A stretch of 64,000 bases of DNA from JAIROC01 sp031553535 (GCA_031553535.1 JAVBLM010000001.1:124001-188000); one strand, 5' to 3'. Positions 45,925-56,045 are shown, numbered from the stretch's first letter. Made by a program: numbers and translations. The notes: generated by a model from the sequence alone, not told the origin.

Positions 45925-45950
45925 GGCTGCCTCCCCGGCAGCCTTTTTTA
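45925..45950 (+). terminator. Terminator after the T9SS relic
   Basis: GGCTGCC / GGCAGCC hairpin with TCCCC loop and T-run; same block as after ftsZ and after the first giant gene. Confidence 0.9.
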
Positions 45951-46025
45951 TTTTCTGTGAATTAGCAGGTAATACCTAAGAGATAAAGTAAATAAAATCA
46001 ACACCTCCACAGAACAGGATATATA

Positions 46026-46140
46026 CTTCATCTTGAAGGATGTATCTTCTTAGGCTCGGAAGCTATTTCCGCTTAGGCAAAGAAGATGCTTCCGCTTAGG
46101 CTCGAAAGGTATGTTCGCTTAGGCTATGATGATACTTTAG
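46026..46140. repeat. 23-bp tandem repeat array (CTTAGGCTCG type)
   Basis: Clear units start at 46049, 46072, 46095 and 46118, each beginning CTTAGGC and ending in TTCCG, TTCG or TTAG; a poorer unit precedes at 46026. Same 23-bp length as the arrays at 35822 and 45632, with a different sequence. Confidence 0.8.
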
Positions 46141-46520
46141 ATTAAAATCCTCCATTCGGGCAAAGCCTCTCCCTTCGTAATGATGCTTTTTACTGTTTTC
46201 TGCATGTTGCTTATTGCACACTCTCTTCCTTTCCGGATTGGTGCATTACATGTAAGAATATCAATTTTCATCTTTCAAATTGAATTAGCATGAACAATCA
46301 AGACTAATTTCACGCATAAATCGAACGTTATTGTCGACTTTTTTATATTTATTTGATTTTTTCTCATTCACTAACAAATACATACATTTTATTGTGCGAT
46401 TATTTTACACAAATGCTCATACCATTCATATTTTATGTATTTTTGCTTCGTAGAAACAAAATTATGAGACAAAGATGAAGAAAACATAATTAATAAAGTT
46501 ATTTACAAAAATAAAAAAAG
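46141..46520. other. Leader/promoter region of the first giant T9SS gene
   Basis: No gene seen. TATTTTTG at 46438-46445 is an exact -7 consensus match, though the -33 TTG is not at the usual spacing. If used, the mRNA leader before the giant gene would be about 930 nt and would include all three leader repeats. Confidence 0.4.
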
Positions 46521-46604
46521 ATGGAAAAGGTTTTTATTTTTAAAAAAGGTTTTATTATTGTTGACTATACTCCATTCGTCAAGCGAAAGGTTTTTCTTTA
46601 CTAG
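46521..46604 (+). CDS. Micro-ORF in leader copy 1
   Basis: 27 codons, begins MEKVFIFKKG and ends RKVFLY before TAG. Shares the FII(V/I)D core and the KRKVFLY end with copies 2 and 3. Translation is not proven; see finding. Confidence 0.4.
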   Translation: MEKVFIFKKGFIIVDYTPFVKRKVFLY

Positions 46605-46816
46605 AATTTAGTCCTTGCTATTCAAGGGCTAAAAAAGTTACTCTTATTCCTATTCCTTAATAATCTTAAAGAATTATTTTCTTTAAACTATTTACAGGTT
46701 TAGCTATAGTGTTACAAGTATTGCTTATTTGTATACTTAAATTCTATCAGAATAAGGAGGAAGCTGAAAATCCTAATTTACAACAGAGTAAGCATAATAA
46801 ATAAAAATAAAACAAG

Positions 46817-46882
46817 ATGAAGAAGGTTTTTATTATTATCGACGATACCTATTTCGTCAGGCGAAAGATTTTTCTTTACTAG
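46817..46882 (+). CDS. Micro-ORF in leader copy 2
   Basis: 21 codons beginning MKKVFIIIDD and ending RRKIFLY before TAG. Its start-codon region copies that of the giant gene. Confidence 0.4.
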   Translation: MKKVFIIIDDTYFVRRKIFLY

Positions 46883-47096
46883 AATTTAGTCCTTGCTATT
46901 CAAGGGCTAAAAAAGTTACTCTTATTCCTATTCCTTAATAATCTTAAAGAATTATTTTCTTTAAACTATTTATAGGTTTAGCTATAGTGTTACAAGTATT
47001 GCTTATTTGTATACTTAAATTCTATCAGAATAAGGAAGAAGCTGAAAATCCTAATTTACAACAGAGTAAGCATAATAAATAAAAATAAAATAAGCC

Positions 47097-47165
47097 ATGA
47101 TGAAGAAGGTTTTTATTATTATCGACGATTCCCATTTCGTCAAGCGAAAGGTTTTTCTCTACTAG
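47097..47165 (+). CDS. Micro-ORF in leader copy 3
   Basis: 22 codons, MMKKVFIIIDD...FVKRKVFLY before TAG. The upstream A/T-rich context and the double ATG are the same as those of the giant gene at 47380, whose first residues are also MMKKVFI. Confidence 0.4.
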   Translation: MMKKVFIIIDDSHFVKRKVFLY

Positions 47166-47379
47166 GTTTTAGCCCTTTATATCTAAAGGCTAAAGAAGTT
47201 ACTCTTATTCCTATTCCTTAATAGTCTTAAAGAATTACTTTCTTTAAACTATTTACAGGTTTAGTTATATCACTACAGGTATTATCTATTTGTATACCTA
47301 AATTGTATCAGAATAAGGAGGAAGCTGAAAATCCTAATTTATAACAGAGTAAGCATAATAAATAAAAATAAAATAAGCC

Positions 47380-50300
47380 ATGATGAAGAAGGTTTTTATT
47401 TTTGTGTTAGGAATATTATTTCTTAACTTAACAGGACATTCCCAATCGGGAGTTCGAAAATGGATAGAGGATTTCGACGGAAGTACAGTTTCGTATGCCC
47501 AGAATCCTCAAGGCTCATGGGTGTTTAACACCGATTATTATCTTCCCAGCTTGAGCGGGTCGAGTGTATCAAAGTCTTATTTGGGATTTGTTCCCAGCAG
47601 AGAGGGAGATACAATTATTTTACAAACCGCCAGTGCATATGATTTGAGTAATTACGACTATGTTCAGTTACGCTTCAGTCACATTTGCAAGGTTTCCCCC
47701 ATGGATATTGCAAAGATACAATACCGTATAGCCGGACAACGGTTTTGGGAAGACATCGATCCTGCTGACTATAAAGGAGGCGCTTCTAATTACACAAAAG
47801 CAAGAGGGTTTAATGCTGCAAGTTATCCCGAATGGCAAGCCAGAGACAGTACGGTTATTCCAATGCAATCGTGGTGGAAAGAAGAATTTTTCGACCTGAC
47901 TGTCAACATAAAGAAAATGAGTGGAGTGGAAATCCGTTTTTTGATTATACACGGGGATGTCCCACACACGCAGGCTTCTTTTGGCTGGCTACTGGAAAAC
48001 ATCCAGTTAACGGCATCTACCCATGAATTAAGCCCTCCTATCGTAAAGTTCATCCCGCCATCGGTAAAAAATACCGTATATACTACCGGCCCTCATGAAA
48101 TAAATGCGAAGGTAAAAACCACTACCAACGCTCCTATCAAACATCCCTGGCTGAAATATACGGCAACCGAACCCGGTAAACCCGCCGTAACAGATTCCAT
48201 ATCAATGACAAAGATAGCAGGAGATAGCTTGTGGAAAGCTACCATACCGCAATATATAGCAGGTACGAAAGTTGAATATTCTATTACAGGAAGAGACACT
48301 ATAGGAAATGAGGCAATCGATATGTCTGGATATGTGATAGTAAGGCCATCGGGAGGAGATAAAACAGGTTATGTCATAGTAGGTACCGGAACAACAACCA
48401 CCTCAACTTATTATTTTCCGGTAGGCCAATATTATGGTACCAGTTGGTCACGACAGATATATTTAGCCTCCGAACTAAATTCTACCTCTGCAGGAGGAAT
48501 AATTACAGAGTTCGCATGGGATTACGCCTCAAGCGGCACATTTAGTAAAACGAATCAATACTGCTATTTTCAAGTGGTAGATGATGTTGCAACTGTTTCA
48601 GGATATACAGATCCTGTTGCCAATGGAGCTACTTTAGTATGGTCGGGCACTTTTTCTGCCTCCGGCGGGCGTACATGGATAAATCTACAATTAGACCAGC
48701 CATTTTATTTACCCCCCGGAAAAAATTTGATGGTGTATTGGATAAATAATAATGGCACATCATATACTTCAACAACCTTATTTAATGGAACCTCCACCTC
48801 GCCAACAAACAGAACAATCTATGCAGGTGCTTTTAGTACAGTTTTTCCATCTACAAGTACCGGAACTCTCACGACAAACAGGCCCAATGCACGTTTTTAT
48901 ATTATAGGGACTCCCCCTCTTAATTACTCCGCAGGAACTTTTTCTATAGATATGTCCGATACAATAATAGTATCTCCCGGACTAAGTGTTCCTATTGTGG
49001 CAACAATAAAAAACAAAGGGAAATCGAATCTGGATTCGGTGACGGTATCGTATTCTATCAATAATGCTGCTCACGTATCGAAAAAACTATATTTTAATCC
49101 GGGCTTGCCGTGGGATCACAATTACCAGGATACCCTGGGATATTATGTTCCCGGAGCAGCGATAAACAATGCTATTACCGTATGGATTTCATCTCCCAAT
49201 GGCGTACATGATTCCACTACCTGGGATGATACCTTAACAAAAAATGTATATGGAAGCAGTGATCTACTGGTAGCATTTGTTAGCCCGCCGGCTAATACCG
49301 TATATACCACCGGTCCATATGGGATAAAAGCTTCTATAAAGAGTATTACCGGAGCTGCACTCCCTGTCACTATTTCCTTACATGTAGATTATACCTATCA
49401 GGGAGTAACCACCAGTGATGTATTGCCCATGCTGTTGGATGCATCGGATAATTTATGGAAAGCCACCATACCCCAAAAACGCTTTAACAATCATGTTGAA
49501 TATTCAATTAGCCTGATAGATATAGTGGGTAATACTGTCGTCTTATCAAATAGCTATGATATCAAACGTTTGTGCGAAGGAACATCTAAGGGCTGCGATA
49601 CCAATTCGGTGGGATTGGTTTCTATCGATTCACCGGAAAAAACAGGAGTACTCGCAGGCTATGATAAACCGGTACGGGTAACGTTGAAAAACAAGGGAGT
49701 GGCAGACTTGGATTCCTGTTATCTCAATTGGAGCCTCAACGGAGTACAACAACCGGGCACAGCTGTCTATAGAGGGCCATTGCCGGATGATTTTACCGAT
49801 ACGATTACCGTAGGGTCGTACATGCCTGTAGCGAATCAAAGGGATACGATAAAGGTATGGGTAAGCATGCCCAACGGGAAGGTAGATCCTGTTAAAACGG
49901 ATGATACATTGACGGTATCTCCATTGGGATGCGGAACTATTTTATCGGGTTATCACCAGATAGGGGAAGGCAGAACGTATACAAAATTGACCGATGTGTT
50001 AAATATAATACGTAATTGCGGAGTAAGCGGAAATCTTATTTTGCAGTTGAAAGGAGAACATCCGGGTGCGGATTTGAATGGCATATCGAATTATCTGCAA
50101 GGATATACTCTAACAATTACCTCGTATGATAATGATCCGGATAGTGCTAGAATAAAGGTTACCAGCGGAGCCGGCATTACACTCAATAACAGCAACAATA
50201 TTGTAATAAAAAGCATTACTGTCGATGCAACCAAAGCATCGTATGCGATTCAGTTTACGGGAACATGCACCAATGTGGTCATACGCGATTGCAAGTTATT

Positions 50301-53300
50301 AACCGATACTGCTTCTACAGCAACTACAGTAGCTCCTATCTATAAAGCATCTGCTACAGGAGTAGTAGACAGTATATTTATTATCCATAATCTTTTAGAT
50401 GGGGGATACGATGGGTTTAGTTTCTATGGAGCTCCGTCAACTTCCGTTTATGGGACCAATGTAATATTTGACAGTAATATAGTTCGCAATCAATCTCATT
50501 ACGCTTGCGCTCCGCAACATGTTGATTTTATAAGTTACTCTCATAACACCATATTGAGCAGAACTGCAAATATAGCCACAGCATGGCATGGCTTACGGGC
50601 AGTTTATTGCAATGGTCCTATTATTGGCAACCGCATACACCAACGCAATACAGGTATTACAAGTCCCGATGGAATACTAATACAATACTATAATCAATAT
50701 CCGGCTTCCAAGCTTCATCAAAGGACATTGGTTGCGAATAATGAAGTCATTACATCTCCAACCGGTGGTATTTCCGCACTACATTTCACTTCGGCAAAAG
50801 CCGAATGTATAAATAATTCTCTACATGTATCCGGAAGCGGCAATGCATATGGAATTTATATTGTCAATTCAACAATGAATGATCTGGCCATTAAAAACAA
50901 TAACATTGTCATGACAAGTGCTACCGCTCGTCCAATAGAGTTTAGCGGTACAGGCAATCTGCAATTATATGATATTGACTATAACAATTTATATGCCCCT
51001 ACAAATATAGGGTTTTATGGGGTACTTATTACCTCAATGCAGACCTGGCAGCAAACAATACCCACCGATCGTCATTCAAAAAACATTATGCCTGTTTTTG
51101 TAGATCCGTCAATGAAAACAAGTCTGGAAATAGTTAAAGATTTACGCTTTTTATGCAATGTAATACCACCTGTTATAACGGATATACGTGGTAATATAAG
51201 GGCTGTTACTACAACTATGGGATGTTATGATGTGGGTTCTTACCAAGCAAATGCCACACTTTGGGAAATTACAGGGCTAACCGACGGACATACCCCGGGA
51301 CAAACAGAAGATGTTAATGTGGTTGTATTTAATACCGGAGAAGACGACATAACATCTATCAACCTGGAATGGTCGGTGAATGGAACATCAAAAGGAAGTG
51401 CAAATCATCCGGTATCATTATCCAGAGGCGACTCTACAACAATTATGGTAGGACAACTCACCTACCCGTCGGCAAATGTAACGGTAAAAGTGTGGATCAA
51501 CAATTTGAATAATGATCCCCAATTGGACGAATATGCCGGGGATGATACAGTGAGCCGGTTTGTTAATGTTTGTAACGGAGGAGGCTATAGCGGAGTGGTA
51601 AAAGTAGGCAAGAGTGTGGGAGCTTTCCCCTCTTTTGAAGCGGCTTATCAAGCATTGACCTTATGTGGTGTATTAAGCAATATAACGATTGAAATTGAGC
51701 CGGGTACATATCCGGATAACCTGAGCATATCGAATAATGCAACCGCATTTGGGACTCATAAGCTGACAGTTACTTCTTCCACTTCCAATGCAAGTGATGT
51801 AATCGTTAATTCTACCATACGCATTGAGAATGCAACCAATGTTACCTTTAAAAACATAACGGTAGACGTAGATTCTGTAAGTAATGCCTGTGGGATTGTA
51901 TTTGCAGGAACCTGTTCTAATATTGAAATAAACGCATGTACTATTCTGGCTGATCCGACAACAACTTCTTCTACTGTCCATGGAATATGGTATAATAATA
52001 CAAATGGTTCTGGAAATCAAATTTCAAATATATCCATTATTAATAATACGATAGATGGAGGATATTGTAATGTTTATTTTAATTATTTAGGTGGGGCTGT
52101 TGGGCAAGGTTTGAATAATATAATAGATAATAATATTTTCTTGCGAGCCTGTAGCAGCGTATATATTATTCAATACGGACATGTGAGAAGTGTATCCAAT
52201 AATACCATTATTACTCGAAATACAAGCACTCAACAATATGGCATACATTTCAGGACGAATACCTGTGTGGATACGATTGCAAATAATAAAATCTTAATGC
52301 AGGGAACAGGCACATGTTACGCATTAGATTTGTATGAACAAATAAATAGTACAACCAATGGGGCTACCCATCCGGTATTGCTTGTCAATAATGAAATACG
52401 TCATCTTGCATTGTCAGGAGGAACTTATGGAATACTTATGTACCAAACACGGGCAGATATCTTGCATAATTCTGTTTATTTCAAAGGGACATCAAGTGCT
52501 TATGCTATGTATATAAATAATACAAGAACAACCGATTACCTCAACATTAAGAATAACATCTTTTCAGTGGAAACTTCTGGAGCGGGATATCCACTTTATG
52601 TAAACACAGCTACACATGTTACACAAGCCTTTAATACATTTATGGATTATAATGATTATCACAATACAGGTGCTAATTTTGCTTATTTAGGAGGAACTAC
52701 TATCACAACATTACCTGCTTTGCAGACGGCAACAGGCCAGGATGCCAACTCGGTAAGTGTAAAACCATTGTATATAGATACCGCTGTAAGCCTGGAATGT
52801 TCCTCGTATGATGATAAGATGGAGTGTCCTTTGCCTAACGGTGTTACGACCGACATAGAGGGAACTACCCGCCTGTTAATCACCACAATGGGGGCATACA
52901 CCGATCAACCGGTAGGATTGGATTTAAGGGCTCAGGCAATTACACCCTGGAATACAAAAGTAGTAAAGGATCAGGTAGTTCAGGTAAATTTAAATGTAGC
53001 CAGCGGCGGGACAACACCTGTCTCTTCTGCCACCTTCGGCTGGAGTTTGAATGGACAAACCCAACAAACCGGTATTCCATGGAATCCTGCCCAGCCATTG
53101 GGATTAGCACAACAAGCCAATGTTACCATAGGCAGTTTCACCGTTACCAATACTACCAATACATACAATATAGTAGTGTGGATAGAGCGTGCCAACGGGC
53201 AACAGGATATGAAACAGAAGAATGATACGGTAAGAACATCCGCTACACTTGTTCCTTTGGCAGAGTGGGTAAAACCATTTAATGGGGATACAATATCCAT

Positions 53301-55698
53301 CCTTTCTTTTGATGTACCTGCAATTATATATACGAGTACAGGTGCTCCTCAAACTCCACCGGAATTAATAGTTGTTACAACAATCGGTACGTCTGTTTTC
53401 CAGAATACAGCACCTATGACATTGTCGAATGGTGTATGGACGGCGAATGTTCCGCAGCAATATTACGGAAGCAAGGTTGTATATTCTCTGAATGTCTCGG
53501 ACACAAAGAGTAACAGTATTTCTTTGAAGGATTCGGTTTATATAATTTCCGGTGTGGGGACAGAACTCTATACAGGCCATGATTTAGCCGTATTCTCACT
53601 GGTATCCCCGGTAACGAATCCTGATGACCTCTGCGTTCCGAATTATTTACCGGTGCAAGTACCCATTCTTAATTTGGGAGAGGATGATTATGATTTTACA
53701 CAGGATTCCATAAAAGTATGTGCAGAGATCATCGATCCTAAAGGGTTTATTCATTCGATAATACATACTGTCAAGACGGGAACATTAGAGTCGGGACATA
53801 CCGATACTGTAGAAATAATGTCCGCTTTGCCGGTGTATGCCGGTCTCTATAAGATTAAAACATGGGTAAGCAGTTCTGTAGATCATATTATATATGATGA
53901 TACATTAATTACCACCTATGCATCACCCAAAATAGGTTTACCTCTGTATACGAACTTCAGTACGGGCATTCCTATCGAATTTGTTTCTTCTCCGAGAAAT
54001 GGTAATAGCGTATGGGAACATTACTATGACCCAGGTTCTACCGTTCAGCCCGATTCGGGAACAGCGATGATACGGTTTAACGGCACTCCGGGTTCGATAG
54101 CACGTTTGAGTACCGGTCAATTGGATTTGTTCCAAGCCTTCAATCCCTTTGTAGAGTTCTGGTATTACCATGACGCGACAACATCAACCAGTGACTATAC
54201 GAATACGGAGATCAATGTATTAGTGAATGATGTAAGGCATAATATAGGTACAATCTATTTGAAAGATTCGTCAGGCCGTCACGGTTGGACACATTATAAA
54301 TATGATCTAAGTGCATTTACGACGGTTAATGCCTGTATTTTGATACAGTTTGAATCTATCAATAAGTATTCGGGTTCCGCTCAGCATATAGATTATATAG
54401 GAATATCTTCCGAACCTGACGCAGCTGTTTCTGGGATCATTATAACCCCTGCACCTGATTTATGCCATCGTTCGAACAAGAATATTTCTGTGGTATTGAC
54501 AGCTACCCGCTCCCAGGCAATACATTTTGACAATGCATCGGCTTTGATACTGGACATGAATGGAATTATCCATACTGTTTCCTTACAGGGCATAGTTTTA
54601 GATGGCAATAGCTCTGATACAGTACCCGTATTATCCAATATTACTATCCCGGTTGGAATTACTGACATGAAAGCCTATTTTAATACTCCGGTAGATAATA
54701 TCCATGCCAATGATACGGCTGACCTTTCATTGGATATACGTCCTGCAATGTCTCTAACGGCGCAATCCATATCAGGAGGAACGAATTGCCTGGCAAAAGG
54801 GGGACCGGCGCAACAAGAAGTGAAGATAAAGAATATGGGTAATATAGAGATTCCCGGGATTGAGTTGGTATTAAATGTAATGACTTCTCCTCAACAAACC
54901 CTTACAAAATCAGTAGGGAATTTGGCTCCGGGAGATTCTGCTATTATCCTCTTCGATGCTTATACCGTTCCTGCCGAGGCACAATATCAGGTACAGATAG
55001 CAGGATATATGAGTTGTGATTCGGTTTTGGTAAACGCCAGCACTCCTGTCACGGAATGCGTAGATATGGATGACCTTGTCCTGGTAGAAACCTTAAGTCC
55101 CGATCCTCTGGATGGAGGGATCGATCAGGTTGGTTCTACCAAGGAAATAGAAGTTTCCTTAACGAATACAAGTGATATGAAAAACTATCAGAACGTGGAT
55201 GTTACTACATTAATCGAGAATGCGAGCGGTCAGATACTGGCCCGGCATGTAGATATTATCCCTGCAGTTAATGTCTCGGAAAGTAATAAGCCGTTTAAAT
55301 TCACAGACAAGTACACCGTTCCTAACGAGGGAGTATATTATGTAAGGGTGTTTATAAGCAAAGTAGATAATTATCAGGAAAATGATACGATTCTGATAAC
55401 ACGTACTACATCAAACAACTTACAGGGAACAGGGAATAATGTCTTTGCAATGGAGCAAAATATCCCCAATCCTGCCAATACCGGCACGACAATACGTTAT
55501 CATATACCGGAACCGGGAGAAGTAGTTTTCCATGTTCACAGCATAAGCGGTAAATTGCTGTATACCAAAGTACTGCAAGCCGAACCGGGAAAGCATACTA
55601 TAAATGTAAACACAAGTAGTTTTGCCGCAGGAATCTATATTTACTCCATGGAATTCAATGGACAACGGATTGTTAAGCGAATGAGCATCAAACGATAA
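47380..55698 (+). CDS. Giant T9SS-secreted beta-helix surface protein
   Basis: 2772 residues. Signal peptide about 1-22 (MMKKVFIFVLGILFLNLTGHSQ). Residues about 22-215 form a jelly-roll/MAM-like domain (WIEDFDG...WLLENIQLTAS). Next come an Ig-like domain and a small domain starting YYFPVGQYYGTSW. CARDB-like blocks follow (SVPIVATIKNKGKSNLDSV near 540; PVRVTLKNKGVADLDSC near 770), alternating with two right-handed beta-helix modules (about 850-1280 and 1397-1837; motifs NNIVIKSITVDA, NCGVSGNLILQL, CTNVVIRDC). A second jelly-roll lies at about 2184-2343. Residues about 2690-2772 are the T9SS sorting domain (NIPNPANTGTTIRYHI...MSIKR). Likely exported through T9SS and anchored on the surface, as an adhesin or glycan-binding protein. 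The ATG at 47380 is followed by another at 47383. Its leader is the triplicated region. Confidence 0.9.
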   Translation: MMKKVFIFVLGILFLNLTGHSQSGVRKWIEDFDGSTVSYAQNPQGSWVFNTDYYLPSLSGSSVSKSYLGFVPSREGDTIILQTASAYDLSNYDYVQLRFSHICKVSPMDIAKIQYRIAGQRFWEDIDPADYKGGASNYTKARGFNAASYPEWQARDSTVIPMQSWWKEEFFDLTVNIKKMSGVEIRFLIIHGDVPHTQASFGWLLENIQLTASTHELSPPIVKFIPPSVKNTVYTTGPHEINAKVKTTTNAPIKHPWLKYTATEPGKPAVTDSISMTKIAGDSLWKATIPQYIAGTKVEYSITGRDTIGNEAIDMSGYVIVRPSGGDKTGYVIVGTGTTTTSTYYFPVGQYYGTSWSRQIYLASELNSTSAGGIITEFAWDYASSGTFSKTNQYCYFQVVDDVATVSGYTDPVANGATLVWSGTFSASGGRTWINLQLDQPFYLPPGKNLMVYWINNNGTSYTSTTLFNGTSTSPTNRTIYAGAFSTVFPSTSTGTLTTNRPNARFYIIGTPPLNYSAGTFSIDMSDTIIVSPGLSVPIVATIKNKGKSNLDSVTVSYSINNAAHVSKKLYFNPGLPWDHNYQDTLGYYVPGAAINNAITVWISSPNGVHDSTTWDDTLTKNVYGSSDLLVAFVSPPANTVYTTGPYGIKASIKSITGAALPVTISLHVDYTYQGVTTSDVLPMLLDASDNLWKATIPQKRFNNHVEYSISLIDIVGNTVVLSNSYDIKRLCEGTSKGCDTNSVGLVSIDSPEKTGVLAGYDKPVRVTLKNKGVADLDSCYLNWSLNGVQQPGTAVYRGPLPDDFTDTITVGSYMPVANQRDTIKVWVSMPNGKVDPVKTDDTLTVSPLGCGTILSGYHQIGEGRTYTKLTDVLNIIRNCGVSGNLILQLKGEHPGADLNGISNYLQGYTLTITSYDNDPDSARIKVTSGAGITLNNSNNIVIKSITVDATKASYAIQFTGTCTNVVIRDCKLLTDTASTATTVAPIYKASATGVVDSIFIIHNLLDGGYDGFSFYGAPSTSVYGTNVIFDSNIVRNQSHYACAPQHVDFISYSHNTILSRTANIATAWHGLRAVYCNGPIIGNRIHQRNTGITSPDGILIQYYNQYPASKLHQRTLVANNEVITSPTGGISALHFTSAKAECINNSLHVSGSGNAYGIYIVNSTMNDLAIKNNNIVMTSATARPIEFSGTGNLQLYDIDYNNLYAPTNIGFYGVLITSMQTWQQTIPTDRHSKNIMPVFVDPSMKTSLEIVKDLRFLCNVIPPVITDIRGNIRAVTTTMGCYDVGSYQANATLWEITGLTDGHTPGQTEDVNVVVFNTGEDDITSINLEWSVNGTSKGSANHPVSLSRGDSTTIMVGQLTYPSANVTVKVWINNLNNDPQLDEYAGDDTVSRFVNVCNGGGYSGVVKVGKSVGAFPSFEAAYQALTLCGVLSNITIEIEPGTYPDNLSISNNATAFGTHKLTVTSSTSNASDVIVNSTIRIENATNVTFKNITVDVDSVSNACGIVFAGTCSNIEINACTILADPTTTSSTVHGIWYNNTNGSGNQISNISIINNTIDGGYCNVYFNYLGGAVGQGLNNIIDNNIFLRACSSVYIIQYGHVRSVSNNTIITRNTSTQQYGIHFRTNTCVDTIANNKILMQGTGTCYALDLYEQINSTTNGATHPVLLVNNEIRHLALSGGTYGILMYQTRADILHNSVYFKGTSSAYAMYINNTRTTDYLNIKNNIFSVETSGAGYPLYVNTATHVTQAFNTFMDYNDYHNTGANFAYLGGTTITTLPALQTATGQDANSVSVKPLYIDTAVSLECSSYDDKMECPLPNGVTTDIEGTTRLLITTMGAYTDQPVGLDLRAQAITPWNTKVVKDQVVQVNLNVASGGTTPVSSATFGWSLNGQTQQTGIPWNPAQPLGLAQQANVTIGSFTVTNTTNTYNIVVWIERANGQQDMKQKNDTVRTSATLVPLAEWVKPFNGDTISILSFDVPAIIYTSTGAPQTPPELIVVTTIGTSVFQNTAPMTLSNGVWTANVPQQYYGSKVVYSLNVSDTKSNSISLKDSVYIISGVGTELYTGHDLAVFSLVSPVTNPDDLCVPNYLPVQVPILNLGEDDYDFTQDSIKVCAEIIDPKGFIHSIIHTVKTGTLESGHTDTVEIMSALPVYAGLYKIKTWVSSSVDHIIYDDTLITTYASPKIGLPLYTNFSTGIPIEFVSSPRNGNSVWEHYYDPGSTVQPDSGTAMIRFNGTPGSIARLSTGQLDLFQAFNPFVEFWYYHDATTSTSDYTNTEINVLVNDVRHNIGTIYLKDSSGRHGWTHYKYDLSAFTTVNACILIQFESINKYSGSAQHIDYIGISSEPDAAVSGIIITPAPDLCHRSNKNISVVLTATRSQAIHFDNASALILDMNGIIHTVSLQGIVLDGNSSDTVPVLSNITIPVGITDMKAYFNTPVDNIHANDTADLSLDIRPAMSLTAQSISGGTNCLAKGGPAQQEVKIKNMGNIEIPGIELVLNVMTSPQQTLTKSVGNLAPGDSAIILFDAYTVPAEAQYQVQIAGYMSCDSVLVNASTPVTECVDMDDLVLVETLSPDPLDGGIDQVGSTKEIEVSLTNTSDMKNYQNVDVTTLIENASGQILARHVDIIPAVNVSESNKPFKFTDKYTVPNEGVYYVRVFISKVDNYQENDTILITRTTSNNLQGTGNNVFAMEQNIPNPANTGTTIRYHIPEPGEVVFHVHSISGKLLYTKVLQAEPGKHTINVNTSSFAAGIYIYSMEFNGQRIVKRMSIKR

Positions 55699-55721
55699 AA
55701 TCTATACATAATTCAAATCAT

Positions 55722-55747
55722 GGCTGCCTCCCCGGCAGCCTTTTTTA
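55722..55747 (+). terminator. Terminator of the giant T9SS gene
   Basis: GGCTGCC / GGCAGCC hairpin, TCCCC loop, T-run. Third copy of the shared terminator block. Confidence 0.9.
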
Positions 55748-55809
55748 TTTCACAGGTTTCCTTGTTATTCGAAGGCATAGCTCCATGTTGTTTTAAAGAA
55801 GTCCATAGG

Positions 55810-56045
55810 CACTACAAGGTTGGGAAAGGGATATTCATTCTTGTTTAAAGATGTCCCAAGGCTGGGAAAGGGATTTTCATCTTTGTTTGGAGGTGTCCCA
55901 GAATTGGGAAAAGGATTTTCACTCTTATTTGAAGGTGTCCCAAAGTTGGGAAAGGGGTTTTCATCCTTGTTTAGAGATGTCCCAGAATTGGGAAAAGGAT
56001 TTTCACCCTTATTTGAAGGTGTCCCAGGGTTGGGAAAGGTTCATG
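55810..56045. repeat. 42-bp tandem repeat array after the giant gene
   Basis: Units start at 55810, 55852, 55894, 55936, 55978 and 56020 with strict 42-bp spacing; each has TGTCCCA then TTGGGAAA (a pairable TCCCA...TGGGA). The second and fourth full units are nearly alike, so there is an 84-bp higher-order period. Coding is possible (14-residue units with LGKGFS-x-LF) but there is no signal, start or clear neighbour. Same length as the array at 17498, different sequence. Confidence 0.85.

Larger units (their letters stand above)
46521..47382 (+). repeat. Triplicated about 283-bp leader of the giant T9SS gene
   Basis: Three tandem direct copies: 46521-46816 (296 bp, 13 bp longer in its first 40 bases), 46817-47099 (283 bp) and 47100-47382 (283 bp). 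Copies 1 and 2 are almost identical after the first about 45 bp; copy 3 is more diverged in the middle. Each begins with ATG and the AAGGTTTTTATT motif and ends in A/T-rich leader, so the third copy runs into the start of the giant gene, which has the same beginning. Each holds a short ORF of 21-27 codons, a hairpin about 4 nt after its stop, and a conserved stretch of about 200 nt. Confidence 0.9.

Noticed and set aside
55810..56045. Second array as CRISPR
   Set aside because: Strict 42-bp units with no spacers between them; no cas genes.
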